From NCBI RefSeq assembly GCF_022809095.1, contig NZ_JALAZE010000001.1:620001-684000 (forward strand): DNA of 64,000 nucleotides, written 5' to 3'. The translations under genes and the position numbers were made by a program. Origin of the DNA: Bacillus kexueae (lineage in GTDB: Bacteria > Bacillota > Bacilli > Bacillales > Aeribacillaceae). Of the stretch, positions 55,642 to 64,000 are shown piece by piece. Every line of letters begins with the position of its first letter. Position 1 is the first letter of the stretch. Under the pieces are notes generated by a model. That model ran no database searches. It was not told where the DNA came from and worked only from the letters and a program-made list of their open reading frames with translations.

Positions 55642-58600
55642 GAGTTCATCACTCCTTTTTCAATCTTAACAAGTTCATGTAGAGCTATTGGGGAGACGTC
55701 TTCTGCATCGAAGCTTTGCAAGAACGCACGATATGTCTCTTCCTCGGTTAGTACTGCGATACCTTTTTCAATCGCTTGGCGACGCTTTTGTTCCGCCTCC
55801 TTCGTTTTTTCACTATTGACATAGACCGTAGCCTCTTCATGCTTCAACCATTGTTCAAATGGAACGTCATTTTGCCCTTCAACATAGATCCCGTTTTCTG
55901 ATACTGGGTGTAAGTGAGCAAATACTTTTTTCAGTGCCTCTTCAACTGTTAAACCGATACACATTCCTTCTCCTGTCGATTTCATTTCAGGCCCTAACTT
56001 TAAGTCAACATCCGTTAGCGCATGTGATGAAAAGACAGGGAACTTCACGGCAACATAAGGATTCATTTCTTTTTCTGTTATACAATCCGAAAGCGAAGCA
56101 CCTGCTAATACCTTTGTCGCCACTTCAACGAGCGACACATTGGAAAGTTTGCTTATAACGGGAACCGTTCGACTTGCCCGTGGGTTCACTTCTAAGACGA
56201 AAATGTCCTTTCCTTTCACTAAAAATTGAATATTCATAATGCCTTTATATTGGAGAGCTTGCACAATTTTTTTCGCATAGTTATACATCGCTTCTTTTTG
56301 TTCTTGGTTGATAGATTGGGCTGGGAAAAACGCAAAGCTATCACCTGAATGAACACCAGCTCCCTCAATATGCTCCATCACGTCCGGTACGAAGACGTCT
56401 TTTCCATCTGCAACAAGATCGATTTCTACTTCCATTCCTGTCACAAACTCATCTAGTAAAATCGGAAAGTGTTCGGATTCCATGTCAGTTAATAACGTTT
56501 GAAGTTCATCAAATGAATGGACCTTCACCATTCCTTTTCCACCAATGACATAAGATGGACGTAAAAGAATTGGGAATTGTAATGTTTTCGATTGTTCAAG
56601 AGCGTCTTCCAAATGAAAAGCCATTATTCCTTTTACGTGCGGAATATTGACGGAATCTAAAAGCTGATAAAATTTCTCTCGGTCTTCCAACTGATCGAGC
56701 ATTTCTTGATTCATACCGAGTAACGGCACATTTTCTTTTTGTAAGGCTTCAACTAAATTTATTGCTGTCTGCCCACCGAATTGGGTAATGACAAGATCAA
56801 TCCCTTCGTTTTCGACAACCGCTACAATATGTTCAACCGTTAATGGTTCAAAGTAGAGACGATCGGCCGTTTCATAATCCGTGCTGACGGTCTCAGGATT
56901 GTTGTTAATCATAATCGCTTCGTATCCTAATTTTTGCAGCGTTTGGATACAGTGAACGGCACTGTAATCAAACTCAACTCCTTGCCCAATTCGAATTGGC
57001 CCTGAGCCAATGACGAGTGCTTTTTTCTTATTCGCTTGGAAGTGTGCTTCATTTTCCCCTACGTATGTGGAATAAAAATAGTTCGTTCTCGCTTCAAACT
57101 CCGCAGCACATGTATCAACCATTTTAAAGACCGGTTGAATCCCCCATTTTTTTCGCAATGAGCGAATGTGCTGTTCGCTCGTATTCGTCCAATTGGAAAT
57201 GGCGTAGTCGGAAAAGCCATTTTTCTTCAACTCCCATAAAAGTGAAGGAGCTAGCGGTTGCTTAATCATTTTCTTCTCTAGTTGTATTAGGTGTTGAAAA
57301 ATGGATAAGAAAAACAAATCGATTTTCGTTTGGTCATGGATTTCGCGAATGGATACATCTCGACGAATTAACTCCATGATGATAAAAAAGCGTTCATCCG
57401 TTTGCTGAACAAGCATCGCTTTCAATGCGGAGGTTTCGACTCCCTTTAATTTGGGTAAAGTATAACCAATCGTTTTTAACTCCAAAGATTCAACTGCTTT
57501 TTGTAAGGCGGCACCTAGTGTTCGCTCAATTGCCATTACTTCACCTGTCGCCTTCATTTTCGTTCCAAGCTTTCGATCTGCTTTCATAAATTTGTCAAAC
57601 GGCCAGCGAGGGAATTTTACGACGACGTAATCTAATGCTGGTTCAAAGCTTGCGTAAGTTGATTGAGTTAACGGGTTTTTCAGTTCTTTTAACGTATACC
57701 CAATCGCAAGCTTTGCCGCCATTTTCGCTATCGGATACCCCGTTGCTTTAGAAGCAAGCGCGGAAGATCGACTGACGCGCGGGTTGACTTCAATGACGTA
57801 ATATTGCTTACTCTCAGGGTCAAGGGCAAATTGAATGTTACAGCCTCCGACGACTTTTAAAGCAGAAATGATTTTTAACGCGGCTCCGCGAAGCATGTGA
57901 TATTCTTCATCGGTTAACGTTTGAGATGGTGCGACAACGATGGAATCACCGGTGTGAATACCAACGGGGTCAATATTTTCCATGTTACACACAGTAATAC
58001 AAGTATCACTTTCATCCCGCATCACTTCGTACTCTACTTCTTTAAAGCCTGCAATGCTTTTTTCCACTAATACTTGGTGAATCGGGCTCATCTTTAAGCC
58101 ATTTGATACAATTTGCTCCAACTCAGATTGATCGTTTGCAATTCCGCCACCTTTACCGCCAAGTGTGTAAGCTGGGCGCACAATAATCGGATAACCAATC
58201 GATTCTGCAAATTGTACTGCGCTTTCGGTTGTTTCTACAATTTCACTTTCAGGAATCGGTTCATTCAGATCGTTCATAAGCTGACGAAACTTTTCACGGT
58301 CTTCTCCTTTTTGAATGGTTTCACTTGTCGTTCCAAGAAGCTTGACACCGTATTTCTGTAACAGTCCGCTCTCCTCTAACTCAACCGCTAAGTTTAACGC
58401 TGTTTGCCCTCCTAACGTCGCAAGCAATCCATCGGGCTTCTCCTTTTGAATGATTTTCTCAAGGCTTGAGACAGTAAGTGGTTCACAATAAACGGCATCC
58501 GCAATTTTCGTATCCGTCATAATCGTTGCCGGGTTATTATTCACAAGAACTACCTCGAGTCCTTCCTCTTTTAATGCTAAACAACCTTGCGTCCCAGAAT

Positions 58601-58682
58601 AATCAAATTCTGCCGCTTGCCCAATAATAATCGGACCAGATCCAATTACGAGTACTTTTTGAATGGTAGAATCCTTTGCCAT
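55638..58682 (-). CDS. carB: Arginine-specific carbamoyl-phosphate synthase, large subunit
   Basis: This 1014-residue subunit makes carbamoyl phosphate from bicarbonate, ammonia and two ATP. Two homologous ATP-grasp halves are visible: the first starting KVLVIGSGPIIIGQAAEFDYSG and the second starting KALVIGSGPIRIGQGVEFDYS, each split here into parts. They have FVVRP/YTLGGKGGGIA and PSYVIGGKGM loops. It is shorter than the pyrimidine enzyme PyrAB (about 1070), consistent with the arginine isoform that lacks part of the allosteric end. It follows carA by 12 bases and overlaps argF by four. Confidence 0.96.
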   Translation of the reverse strand: MAKDSTIQKVLVIGSGPIIIGQAAEFDYSGTQGCLALKEEGLEVVLVNNNPATIMTDTKIADAVYCEPLTVSSLEKIIQKEKPDGLLATLGGQTALNLAVELEESGLLQKYGVKLLGTTSETIQKGEDREKFRQLMNDLNEPIPESEIVETTESAVQFAESIGYPIIVRPAYTLGGKGGGIANDQSELEQIVSNGLKMSPIHQVLVEKSIAGFKEVEYEVMRDESDTCITVCNMENIDPVGIHTGDSIVVAPSQTLTDEEYHMLRGAALKIISALKVVGGCNIQFALDPESKQYYVIEVNPRVSRSSALASKATGYPIAKMAAKLAIGYTLKELKNPLTQSTYASFEPALDYVVVKFPRWPFDKFMKADRKLGTKMKATGEVMAIERTLGAALQKAVESLELKTIGYTLPKLKGVETSALKAMLVQQTDERFFIIMELIRRDVSIREIHDQTKIDLFFLSIFQHLIQLEKKMIKQPLAPSLLWELKKNGFSDYAISNWTNTSEQHIRSLRKKWGIQPVFKMVDTCAAEFEARTNYFYSTYVGENEAHFQANKKKALVIGSGPIRIGQGVEFDYSAVHCIQTLQKLGYEAIMINNNPETVSTDYETADRLYFEPLTVEHIVAVVENEGIDLVITQFGGQTAINLVEALQKENVPLLGMNQEMLDQLEDREKFYQLLDSVNIPHVKGIMAFHLEDALEQSKTLQFPILLRPSYVIGGKGMVKVHSFDELQTLLTDMESEHFPILLDEFVTGMEVEIDLVADGKDVFVPDVMEHIEGAGVHSGDSFAFFPAQSINQEQKEAMYNYAKKIVQALQYKGIMNIQFLVKGKDIFVLEVNPRASRTVPVISKLSNVSLVEVATKVLAGASLSDCITEKEMNPYVAVKFPVFSSHALTDVDLKLGPEMKSTGEGMCIGLTVEEALKKVFAHLHPVSENGIYVEGQNDVPFEQWLKHEEATVYVNSEKTKEAEQKRRQAIEKGIAVLTEEETYRAFLQSFDAEDVSPIALHELVKIEKGVMNS

Positions 58683-58694
58683 ATCGTTCTCTCC

Positions 58695-59750
58695 TTAAAC
58701 AATTAATGCTTCTGTTTCTTTTGTCATTGTTAAAAATTCATCGAATACTATGTCAGACTCAACCGGTCCTGGGTTTGCTTCCGGATGAAATTGAACAGAT
58801 AAGATCGGAAGTTGTTGATGCACAAACCCTTCAATCGATTGATCATTAATGTTTGTAAATCGCACGACAAGCGATGTGTTGTTTAACTCATCTACCACAT
58901 AACTATGGTTTTGGGACGTCATCCACACTTTTCCGGTTTTGTGATCTAAGACAGGATGATTGGCACCGCGGTGACCAAAGCGAAGTTTTTTCGTATTCGC
59001 CCCGTACGCTAACGCAATCAATTGATGACCTAAGCAAATGCCGAGTGTTGGGAACATCGATGTCACAGTACGAATGCTTGGTAAATAAGACAGTAGAGAT
59101 TTCGGGTCTCCAGGGCCATTCGACAAAACGATTCCATTCACGTTCATGTCTTTTACTTGATCCATTAGATGATACGGAAGAACCGTCACTTTACATCCTC
59201 TTTGCACGAGCGATTCGAGGATTGACTTTTTGTATCCAAAATTAATGAGGGCAATGTGACAATCACCTTCTCCGAATGTCTTAATCTGTTCGTCTACGAC
59301 CTTTTCTACTTGGTTTTCGGTCAACTGTGTGTGAACAGTTTCATCTCGATTCGTGGTGATTGCCGCCTTTTGTGTCCCTTTTTCGCGAATGGCTTTTACA
59401 ATCGCACGTGTATCCGCCCATTCAAGAAGGGGTATGTTCCATTTTTTTAAATACTCTTTAAAAGAAGAGACCGCTTCGTAATGGGAATAATGCTCAACGG
59501 CTTGTAATACGACAACACCTTTCACACACGGCTTAGCACTTTCAAAATCATCTTCGTTAATCCCATAATTTCCGATTAACGGATAGGTGAAGACAATAAT
59601 TTGATCTTGGTACGATGGGTCCGTTAATACCTCTTGGTATCCTGTCATTCCGGTATAAAAAACAATTTCTCCTTCTTCATACGTCGGAAATTCATCGTCC
59701 ATTTCTCCATCAAACGTCGTTCCGTCTGATAAAACTAAATATCCTTTCAC
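58695..59750 (-). CDS. carA: Arginine-specific carbamoyl-phosphate synthase, small subunit
   Basis: This 351-residue glutaminase supplies ammonia to CarB. The class I glutamine amidotransferase triad is visible: Cys in GICLGHQL and His/Glu in VQFHPEANPGP. The N-terminal CarA domain starts MKGYLVLSDGTTFDGE. A gap of 85 bases upstream holds the argD terminator and an ArgR/AhrC-like box, so carA-carB-argF may be expressed both by read-through and from its own promoter. Confidence 0.96.
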   Translation of the reverse strand: MKGYLVLSDGTTFDGEMDDEFPTYEEGEIVFYTGMTGYQEVLTDPSYQDQIIVFTYPLIGNYGINEDDFESAKPCVKGVVVLQAVEHYSHYEAVSSFKEYLKKWNIPLLEWADTRAIVKAIREKGTQKAAITTNRDETVHTQLTENQVEKVVDEQIKTFGEGDCHIALINFGYKKSILESLVQRGCKVTVLPYHLMDQVKDMNVNGIVLSNGPGDPKSLLSYLPSIRTVTSMFPTLGICLGHQLIALAYGANTKKLRFGHRGANHPVLDHKTGKVWMTSQNHSYVVDELNNTSLVVRFTNINDQSIEGFVHQQLPILSVQFHPEANPGPVESDIVFDEFLTMTKETEALIV

Positions 59751-59776
59751 GCTGTCATCATCCTTCCTGAATCTAA

Positions 59777-59814
59777 ATGTATATTTATTTATGTTAAAGT
59801 ATTTTTATTCATTT
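59777..59814 (-). promoter_or_regulatory. ArgR/AhrC-type operator before carA
   Basis: On the minus strand the sequence reads AAATGAATAAAAATACTTT, then AACATAAATAAATATACAT, two tandem matches to the arginine box (consensus CATGAATAAAAATKCAAK). AhrC represses arginine synthesis genes when arginine is present. Confidence 0.65.
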
Positions 59815-59825
59815 TTAAGTGAAGA

Positions 59826-59850
59826 AAACCCTTCTCTATTGAAGAGAAGG
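59826..59850 (-). terminator. Terminator overlapping the argD stop
   Basis: CCTTCTCT and AGAGAAGG pair around TCAAT. The stop codon of argD lies within the hairpin, and GTTTTCTTC follows on the minus strand. It probably gives partial termination before carA. Confidence 0.75.
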
Positions 59851-60993
59851 CTCTGATACTTTTAATAGTGTTTCTTGAATCATCGCCACCGCCTGATCAA
59901 TCTCCTCTTTTGTCACTGTTAATGGCGGCAACAATCGAATCACATTCGGTCCCGCAGGTAATACAAGTAACCCTTTTTCACGTAACGTAGAAATGAGGTC
60001 ATTCACATTTTGATGACAATCAATCCCCACCATCAATCCAAGTCCTCTCAATTCAAACCCGGAAGTATTGTTAAGTGTTTTTTCGAGTAATTGTTGGAAG
60101 TAAGTCGATTTATCCTTTACTTCTGTTAAAAAAGCGGGGTGAAAAATTTCCTTTACCGTCGCGAGCGCTGCAGCCATCGCGATGTAATTTCCACCAAATG
60201 TTGAACCATGACTCCCTGGACTGAAGGCTGCTTTCAACTTCTCTTTCCCGATCATCGCACCGACAGGAATTCCACTTCCTAATCCTTTTGCGACCGTAAT
60301 AATATCCGGGTCAAGATCAAAGTGCTGGTAAGCAAACGGCTTTCCCGTTCGTCCAATGCCCGTTTGAACCTCATCAATGATCAGAAGAGCATTCAGTTCT
60401 TTGCATTTTTGTTCAACAGCTTGTAAAAATTCTTTTTTACCAGGGACGACGCCCCCTTCTCCTTGCACAACTTCGAGCATGATAGCGGCAACGGAGTCAT
60501 CTTGAAGCTGCTTAACTTTTTCCACATCATTGTACGGAAGATACTCAAATGTTGGTGCTAGCGGCCCATAGCCTTCTTGCACTTTTTCTTGTCCGGTTGC
60601 CGTCATAGTTAAAAACGTTCTGCCATGGAATGATTTTTGAAAGGTGATGATTTTATGTTTACCTGTATATTTTTTGGCTAGTTTTATAGCCGCCTCATTC
60701 GCTTCCGCTCCGCTATTGGCGAAGAATACCGCATCCCCAGATGAATGGCGAACAAGAATTTCGGCGAGCTCTTCTTGTATCGGTTGTTGAAATAAATTGG
60801 ACACATGCCATACGTTTTGTAACTGCTCTTCAATGGCTTCTAGCACCTTTTTCGGTCGATGACCTAAGTTACATACGGCTATTCCTGATACAAAGTCTAA
60901 ATATTTCTTTCCATTCGTGTCATAAAGGTAAGACCCTTCTGCATGTGACACTTCTACTTCCCATCTTGCATACGTTGGGAATAAATAACTCAT
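59836..60993 (-). CDS. argD: Acetylornithine aminotransferase
   Basis: This 385-residue PLP enzyme of class III converts N-acetylglutamate semialdehyde to N-acetylornithine. The PLP-lysine lies in [16 protein letters not shown], and [16 protein letters not shown] and [12 protein letters not shown] are present. I choose the ATG at 60991-60993, about eight bases after AGGGTG, which gives the B. subtilis length. ATG and GTG codons two and three positions upstream are alternatives. It follows argB by 14 bases. Confidence 0.96.
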   Translation of the reverse strand: MSYLFPTYARWEVEVSHAEGSYLYDTNGKKYLDFVSGIAVCNLGHRPKKVLEAIEEQLQNVWHVSNLFQQPIQEELAEILVRHSSGDAVFFANSGAEANEAAIKLAKKYTGKHKIITFQKSFHGRTFLTMTATGQEKVQEGYGPLAPTFEYLPYNDVEKVKQLQDDSVAAIMLEVVQGEGGVVPGKKEFLQAVEQKCKELNALLIIDEVQTGIGRTGKPFAYQHFDLDPDIITVAKGLGSGIPVGAMIGKEKLKAAFSPGSHGSTFGGNYIAMAAALATVKEIFHPAFLTEVKDKSTYFQQLLEKTLNNTSGFELRGLGLMVGIDCHQNVNDLISTLREKGLLVLPAGPNVIRLLPPLTVTKEEIDQAVAMIQETLLKVSEPSLQ

Positions 60994-61007
60994 AATCATC
61001 ACACCCT

Positions 61008-61820
61008 TTATTGATTACTTCCAGAAACGAATGCTTGTTGTTTAATTTTTGTCCCGACAAACTGTCCACTATGAAAAATGGTCCCTTTCCCGTTTACAAT
61101 CATCGCTTCTTTTAACTGGTCAGATAATGCCGAAATCGCTGACGTTACTTTCGGAATCATCCCGCCATAAATGGTGCCTTCTTGAATTAAATCATCGATT
61201 AATGATGGGGTCGCTTCCTCTAACAACTCCCCATTCTTTAAAATTCCCGGTACATCTGTTACAAAAAGCAATCGTTCAGCCTTTAACGCCTCCGCAACAG
61301 CAGCCGCGCATACATCCGCATTAATATTTACGGTTTGACCGTCTTTTGTTTTTCCAAGCGGAGCGATAACTGGCACATATCCGTCTTTCAATAGAGTTCG
61401 TAAAAGACAATCATCCACCTTTTCTACCTTTCCGACAAATCCTAACGAATCATGATCCAAGTATGAGGCGGTAATAATGTCGTGCCCCGATAGCCCAACC
61501 GTTTGAATGCCGTGAGCTTTTAATTTTCCCGACAACAGCTGGTTCATCTTCCCACCTAATACCATTTCGACTATTTCTAATACCGGCTCCGTCGTTTTTC
61601 GCTGTCCATTGACAAAGACGCTCGGAATTTTCAATTTTTCCAACATCCCGTTAATCTCTGGTCCTCCTCCATGGACAAACAAAACGTAATGATTTTTTCT
61701 AAGTTCGATCACAGATTGGATAAAAGAATCTGAAACCTCTTTTAACATGCTTCCGCCTAATTTCAGGACAAAAAGTGGTTTATCAAGTTCGATAGCTTGC
61801 GTTAATTTTGACGTAGTCAT
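61008..61820 (-). CDS. argB: Acetylglutamate kinase
   Basis: This 270-residue kinase phosphorylates N-acetylglutamate. The amino acid kinase fold is shown by VLKLGGSML near residue 20, [29 protein letters not shown] and GGMIPKV. It is about 12 residues longer at the N-terminus than the B. subtilis enzyme, because the only ATG (61820) lies inside argJ, 38 bases before the argJ stop. The ribosome site is weak, so translation is probably coupled to argJ. Confidence 0.94.
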   Translation of the reverse strand: MTTSKLTQAIELDKPLFVLKLGGSMLKEVSDSFIQSVIELRKNHYVLFVHGGGPEINGMLEKLKIPSVFVNGQRKTTEPVLEIVEMVLGGKMNQLLSGKLKAHGIQTVGLSGHDIITASYLDHDSLGFVGKVEKVDDCLLRTLLKDGYVPVIAPLGKTKDGQTVNINADVCAAAVAEALKAERLLFVTDVPGILKNGELLEEATPSLIDDLIQEGTIYGGMIPKVTSAISALSDQLKEAMIVNGKGTIFHSGQFVGTKIKQQAFVSGSNQ

Positions 61821-63009
61821 ACGTTAAATCACATCCCCACGCTTTTCCTTTTTCCGTGCCATTGTTTAAATGAACCGTAATGGTTACCGTTTCTTTAGCT
61901 AAATACTCGGTGACAAGCTCTTCCGAGAATGATTGTGGTAAGCCATTTTGAAACATTAAGTAAGGGCCGATATAAATTGATACTTGATCGGGTTCCACCT
62001 TTGCGTCACTGTACCCGACTGCAGCAACAATTCTTCCCCAATTGCCATCCCGTCCATAAACGGCTGTTTTAACTAATGACGACCCCACGATTTTTTTCGC
62101 AATAATGTTCGCCTCTTCTTTCGTTTGTGCGCCGGTCACGTTTACCTCAACGAGCTTTGTCGCACCTTCTCCGTCACGAGCAATCTGCTTTGCTAAGTCA
62201 ACACAAACCGCTTTCAACCCTTCTTTAAACTGCTCAAAGTCAGGATGGCCTTCTGTTAAAGGTTCGTGGTCAGCCATTCCGTTAGCAAGTACAAGAACCA
62301 TATCGTTCGTCGATGTATCACCATCTACTGTAATTTGATTGAACGACTCATTTGTAATCTCTTTTAACGTTTTGTGTAAAAGAGTGGAATCGATATTGGC
62401 ATCCGTAGTCACAAATCCGAGCATCGTTGCCATATTCGGATGAATCATTCCTGACCCTTTTGCCGCTCCTCCAATCGTCACCGTTTTCCCGCCAACTTCC
62501 AGCTCGTAGCAAGCACTTTTTTGGAATGTATCAGTCGTTAAAATGGCTTCTTGAAAGCTTTTTGCACCTTCAAGTCCGTTCGATACTTCGACCTGTTCAA
62601 TGCCGTGAGCGATTTTATCCATTTGTAAAAATTCACCGATGACACCTGTTGAGGCAACGGCGACATGCTCTTCTACCAGGTCTAACCGCTTGGCGACTAA
62701 ACGGCGCATTTCATATGCGTCCTTTAACCCTTGTTCTCCTGTGCAGGCATTCGCTATCGCACTGTTTACGATGATGGCTTGAATTTTCCCACTATGTTGA
62801 ATGCTTTCTTGTGTGACTTTCAATGGCGCTGCTTGAAAGTGGTTTTGCGTGTACACAGCCGCCGCTGCTGCAGGCGATTCACTCATTAATAGTCCAACGT
62901 CCTTTTTCGAATACCGAAGACCTGCGTGAATCCCACCCGCTTGAAAACCTTTTGGCGTTAAAACAGTGCCACCTTCCACTTTTTTTAGCAGCTTTTCTGC
63001 AGTTTTCAT
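61783..63009 (-). CDS. argJ: Bifunctional ornithine acetyltransferase / N-acetylglutamate synthase
   Basis: This 408-residue enzyme transfers acetyl groups from acetylornithine to glutamate, recycling the acetyl group of the pathway. It is made as a precursor that cuts itself before the threonine of the conserved MATMLGF motif (HPNMATMLGF), giving alpha and beta chains. GRDGNWGRIVAAVGYS near the C-terminus is typical. The ATG follows argC by 17 bases, with GGAGGAG ahead of it. It overlaps argB by 38 bases. Confidence 0.97.
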   Translation of the reverse strand: MKTAEKLLKKVEGGTVLTPKGFQAGGIHAGLRYSKKDVGLLMSESPAAAAAVYTQNHFQAAPLKVTQESIQHSGKIQAIIVNSAIANACTGEQGLKDAYEMRRLVAKRLDLVEEHVAVASTGVIGEFLQMDKIAHGIEQVEVSNGLEGAKSFQEAILTTDTFQKSACYELEVGGKTVTIGGAAKGSGMIHPNMATMLGFVTTDANIDSTLLHKTLKEITNESFNQITVDGDTSTNDMVLVLANGMADHEPLTEGHPDFEQFKEGLKAVCVDLAKQIARDGEGATKLVEVNVTGAQTKEEANIIAKKIVGSSLVKTAVYGRDGNWGRIVAAVGYSDAKVEPDQVSIYIGPYLMFQNGLPQSFSEELVTEYLAKETVTITVHLNNGTEKGKAWGCDLTYDYVKINASYRT

Positions 63010-63026
63010 TCGTTGCTCCTCCTCTA

Positions 63027-64000
63027 TTATGGATAAATTGGATTATTCGGAATGCCGGTTGTTTCATCCCATCCAAACATGACATTCATATTTTGTACGG
63101 CTTGCCCAGAAGCCCCTTTCATTAAATTATCGATCACCGAAACGATGGTTACACGATTCGTCCGTTCATCGAGCTGAACAGCTATATCACAGTAGTTCGA
63201 GCCGTAAACTTCTTTCGTGCTTGGAAATGAACCCGCTTGTCGAACGCGAACAAAAGGATGACCTTCGTAATAATGGCGATATAATTCTTGTAACCTATTA
63301 TTTTCCCAATCTTCTAATAGCTCAACGTAAATCGTCGCCATAATCCCTCTCGTCATCGGAACGAGATGAGTAGAAAACGAGATAGCGCCAACATTGGAAT
63401 CGAACTGATGTAGCGCTTGCTCAATTTCTGGAACATGCTGGTGTTTGTGAACTTTATAAATTTTTAAGTTATCTTGAATTTCAACAAAGCTTGTCGCTAG
63501 AGACGGTTTCCGACCTGCCCCCGATACGCCGGACTTTGCATCAATAATAATTGAACCGGGCTTGACAACCTTTTCACTCACAAGTGGTGCTAGCCCAAGT
63601 AATGAAGCTGTTGGATAACATCCTGGATTAGCGACAACTTGCGCCTCTTGAACGCTTGATTTATTCACCTCGGTTAAACCGTAAACGGCCTTATCGATAA
63701 ATGACGCTGGCGCTGCCTCTTTTTGGTACCACGCTTCATAAAGAGATGGATCTTTAATCCGTAAATCGCCCGATAAATCGATGATCTTTAGCTTTTCATG
63801 TTCAAGCTGTGGCGATAATTTTGCCGATATTCCTGAAGGAGTGGCTAAAAAAACAACGTCGTTTTCTTCTTTTATTTTTTCTAACTCAATGGATTTTAAC
63901 GATTCATCGCTAATTTGGTTCAAATGCGTATACACTTCAGCATACGCTTTTTCTTCATCTGACGATGTATAAAGGTTGAATGTCGATACATTTGGATGCA
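63027..64000 (-). CDS. argC: N-acetyl-gamma-glutamyl-phosphate reductase (5' end beyond window)
   Basis: This NADPH-dependent enzyme is the third step of arginine synthesis. The visible 324 codons contain the catalytic cysteine in VANPGCYPTA, VSGAGRKPSL and HLVPMTRGI. The reading frame stays open to the right edge of the window. About 20 N-terminal residues, including the GATGYGG NADP motif, are missing because the gene continues past 64000. An internal GTG at 63935 is not the true start. It is the first gene of the arginine cluster visible here, and the operon promoter lies outside. Confidence 0.96.
   Translation of the reverse strand, partial: HPNVSTFNLYTSSDEEKAYAEVYTHLNQISDESLKSIELEKIKEENDVVFLATPSGISAKLSPQLEHEKLKIIDLSGDLRIKDPSLYEAWYQKEAAPASFIDKAVYGLTEVNKSSVQEAQVVANPGCYPTASLLGLAPLVSEKVVKPGSIIIDAKSGVSGAGRKPSLATSFVEIQDNLKIYKVHKHQHVPEIEQALHQFDSNVGAISFSTHLVPMTRGIMATIYVELLEDWENNRLQELYRHYYEGHPFVRVRQAGSFPSTKEVYGSNYCDIAVQLDERTNRVTIVSVIDNLMKGASGQAVQNMNVMFGWDETTGIPNNPIYP

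Overview
The window is chromosomal DNA from a member of the Bacillaceae (low-G+C Firmicutes). This rests on gene content, Shine-Dalgarno sites of the AAGGAGG type, many Rho-independent terminators, and gene order. The order follows the Bacillus subtilis arg-car / yjz-yja / med-comZ / fabH-fabF / app / trpS / opp / spx / mecA / coiA / pepF / yjbH-yjbO region, read in the opposite direction. There are no rRNAs, tRNAs, CRISPR arrays, prophage genes or transposase genes.

Layout, left to right. Positions 1-8015 hold the yjb stress and cell-wall block: RluA-type pseudouridine synthase, NAD kinase, small alarmone synthetase RelQ, YjbL, the CYTH protein YjbK, a lytic transglycosylase, truncated haemoglobin YjbI, Spx adaptor YjbH and several small membrane proteins. 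Positions 8225-13793 hold a five-gene nucleoside ABC importer cluster (GntR regulator, BMP-type lipoprotein, ATPase, two permeases), which is not at this place in B. subtilis. Positions 14848-22692 hold pepF, coiA, cls, mecA, a TerC-family gene, spx and yjbC. Next come a secreted glycosidase-like protein and the opp oligopeptide importer (23487-30587), a T-box-controlled trpS (about 31078-32344), yjbA, and a second oligopeptide importer, app (33775-39481). YjaZ, a DUF3221 lipoprotein, fabF-fabH behind a FapR-type operator, comZ-med, yjaV, yjaU and yjzD follow (39653-48121). An aldehyde dehydrogenase, CtsR-type clpB, yjzC and uppP are next (48248-54677). The arginine operon argC-J-B-D-carA-B-argF runs on the minus strand to the right edge, with argC cut off at its 5' end.

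The genes form several recognisable circuits. Spx, its adaptor YjbH, MecA and ClpB are proteolysis and stress control. CoiA, MecA, ComZ and Med are competence functions. Opp, App, PepF and the nucleoside importer are nutrient uptake and peptide use. ArgCJBD, CarAB and ArgF make citrulline from glutamate, with an ArgR/AhrC-like box before carA.

The least ordinary DNA is non-coding. Three intergenic tandem arrays (14168-14504, 40491-40784, 52798-53489) have unrelated sequences but the same 21-bp period. A separate interspersed element of about 165-285 bp occurs seven times plus one remnant. All copies have the same orientation and lie directly against a Rho-independent terminator that reads leftward. 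Arrays and elements cluster at places where gene order departs from B. subtilis. I found no convincing new protein system. Most of the window is conserved housekeeping DNA.
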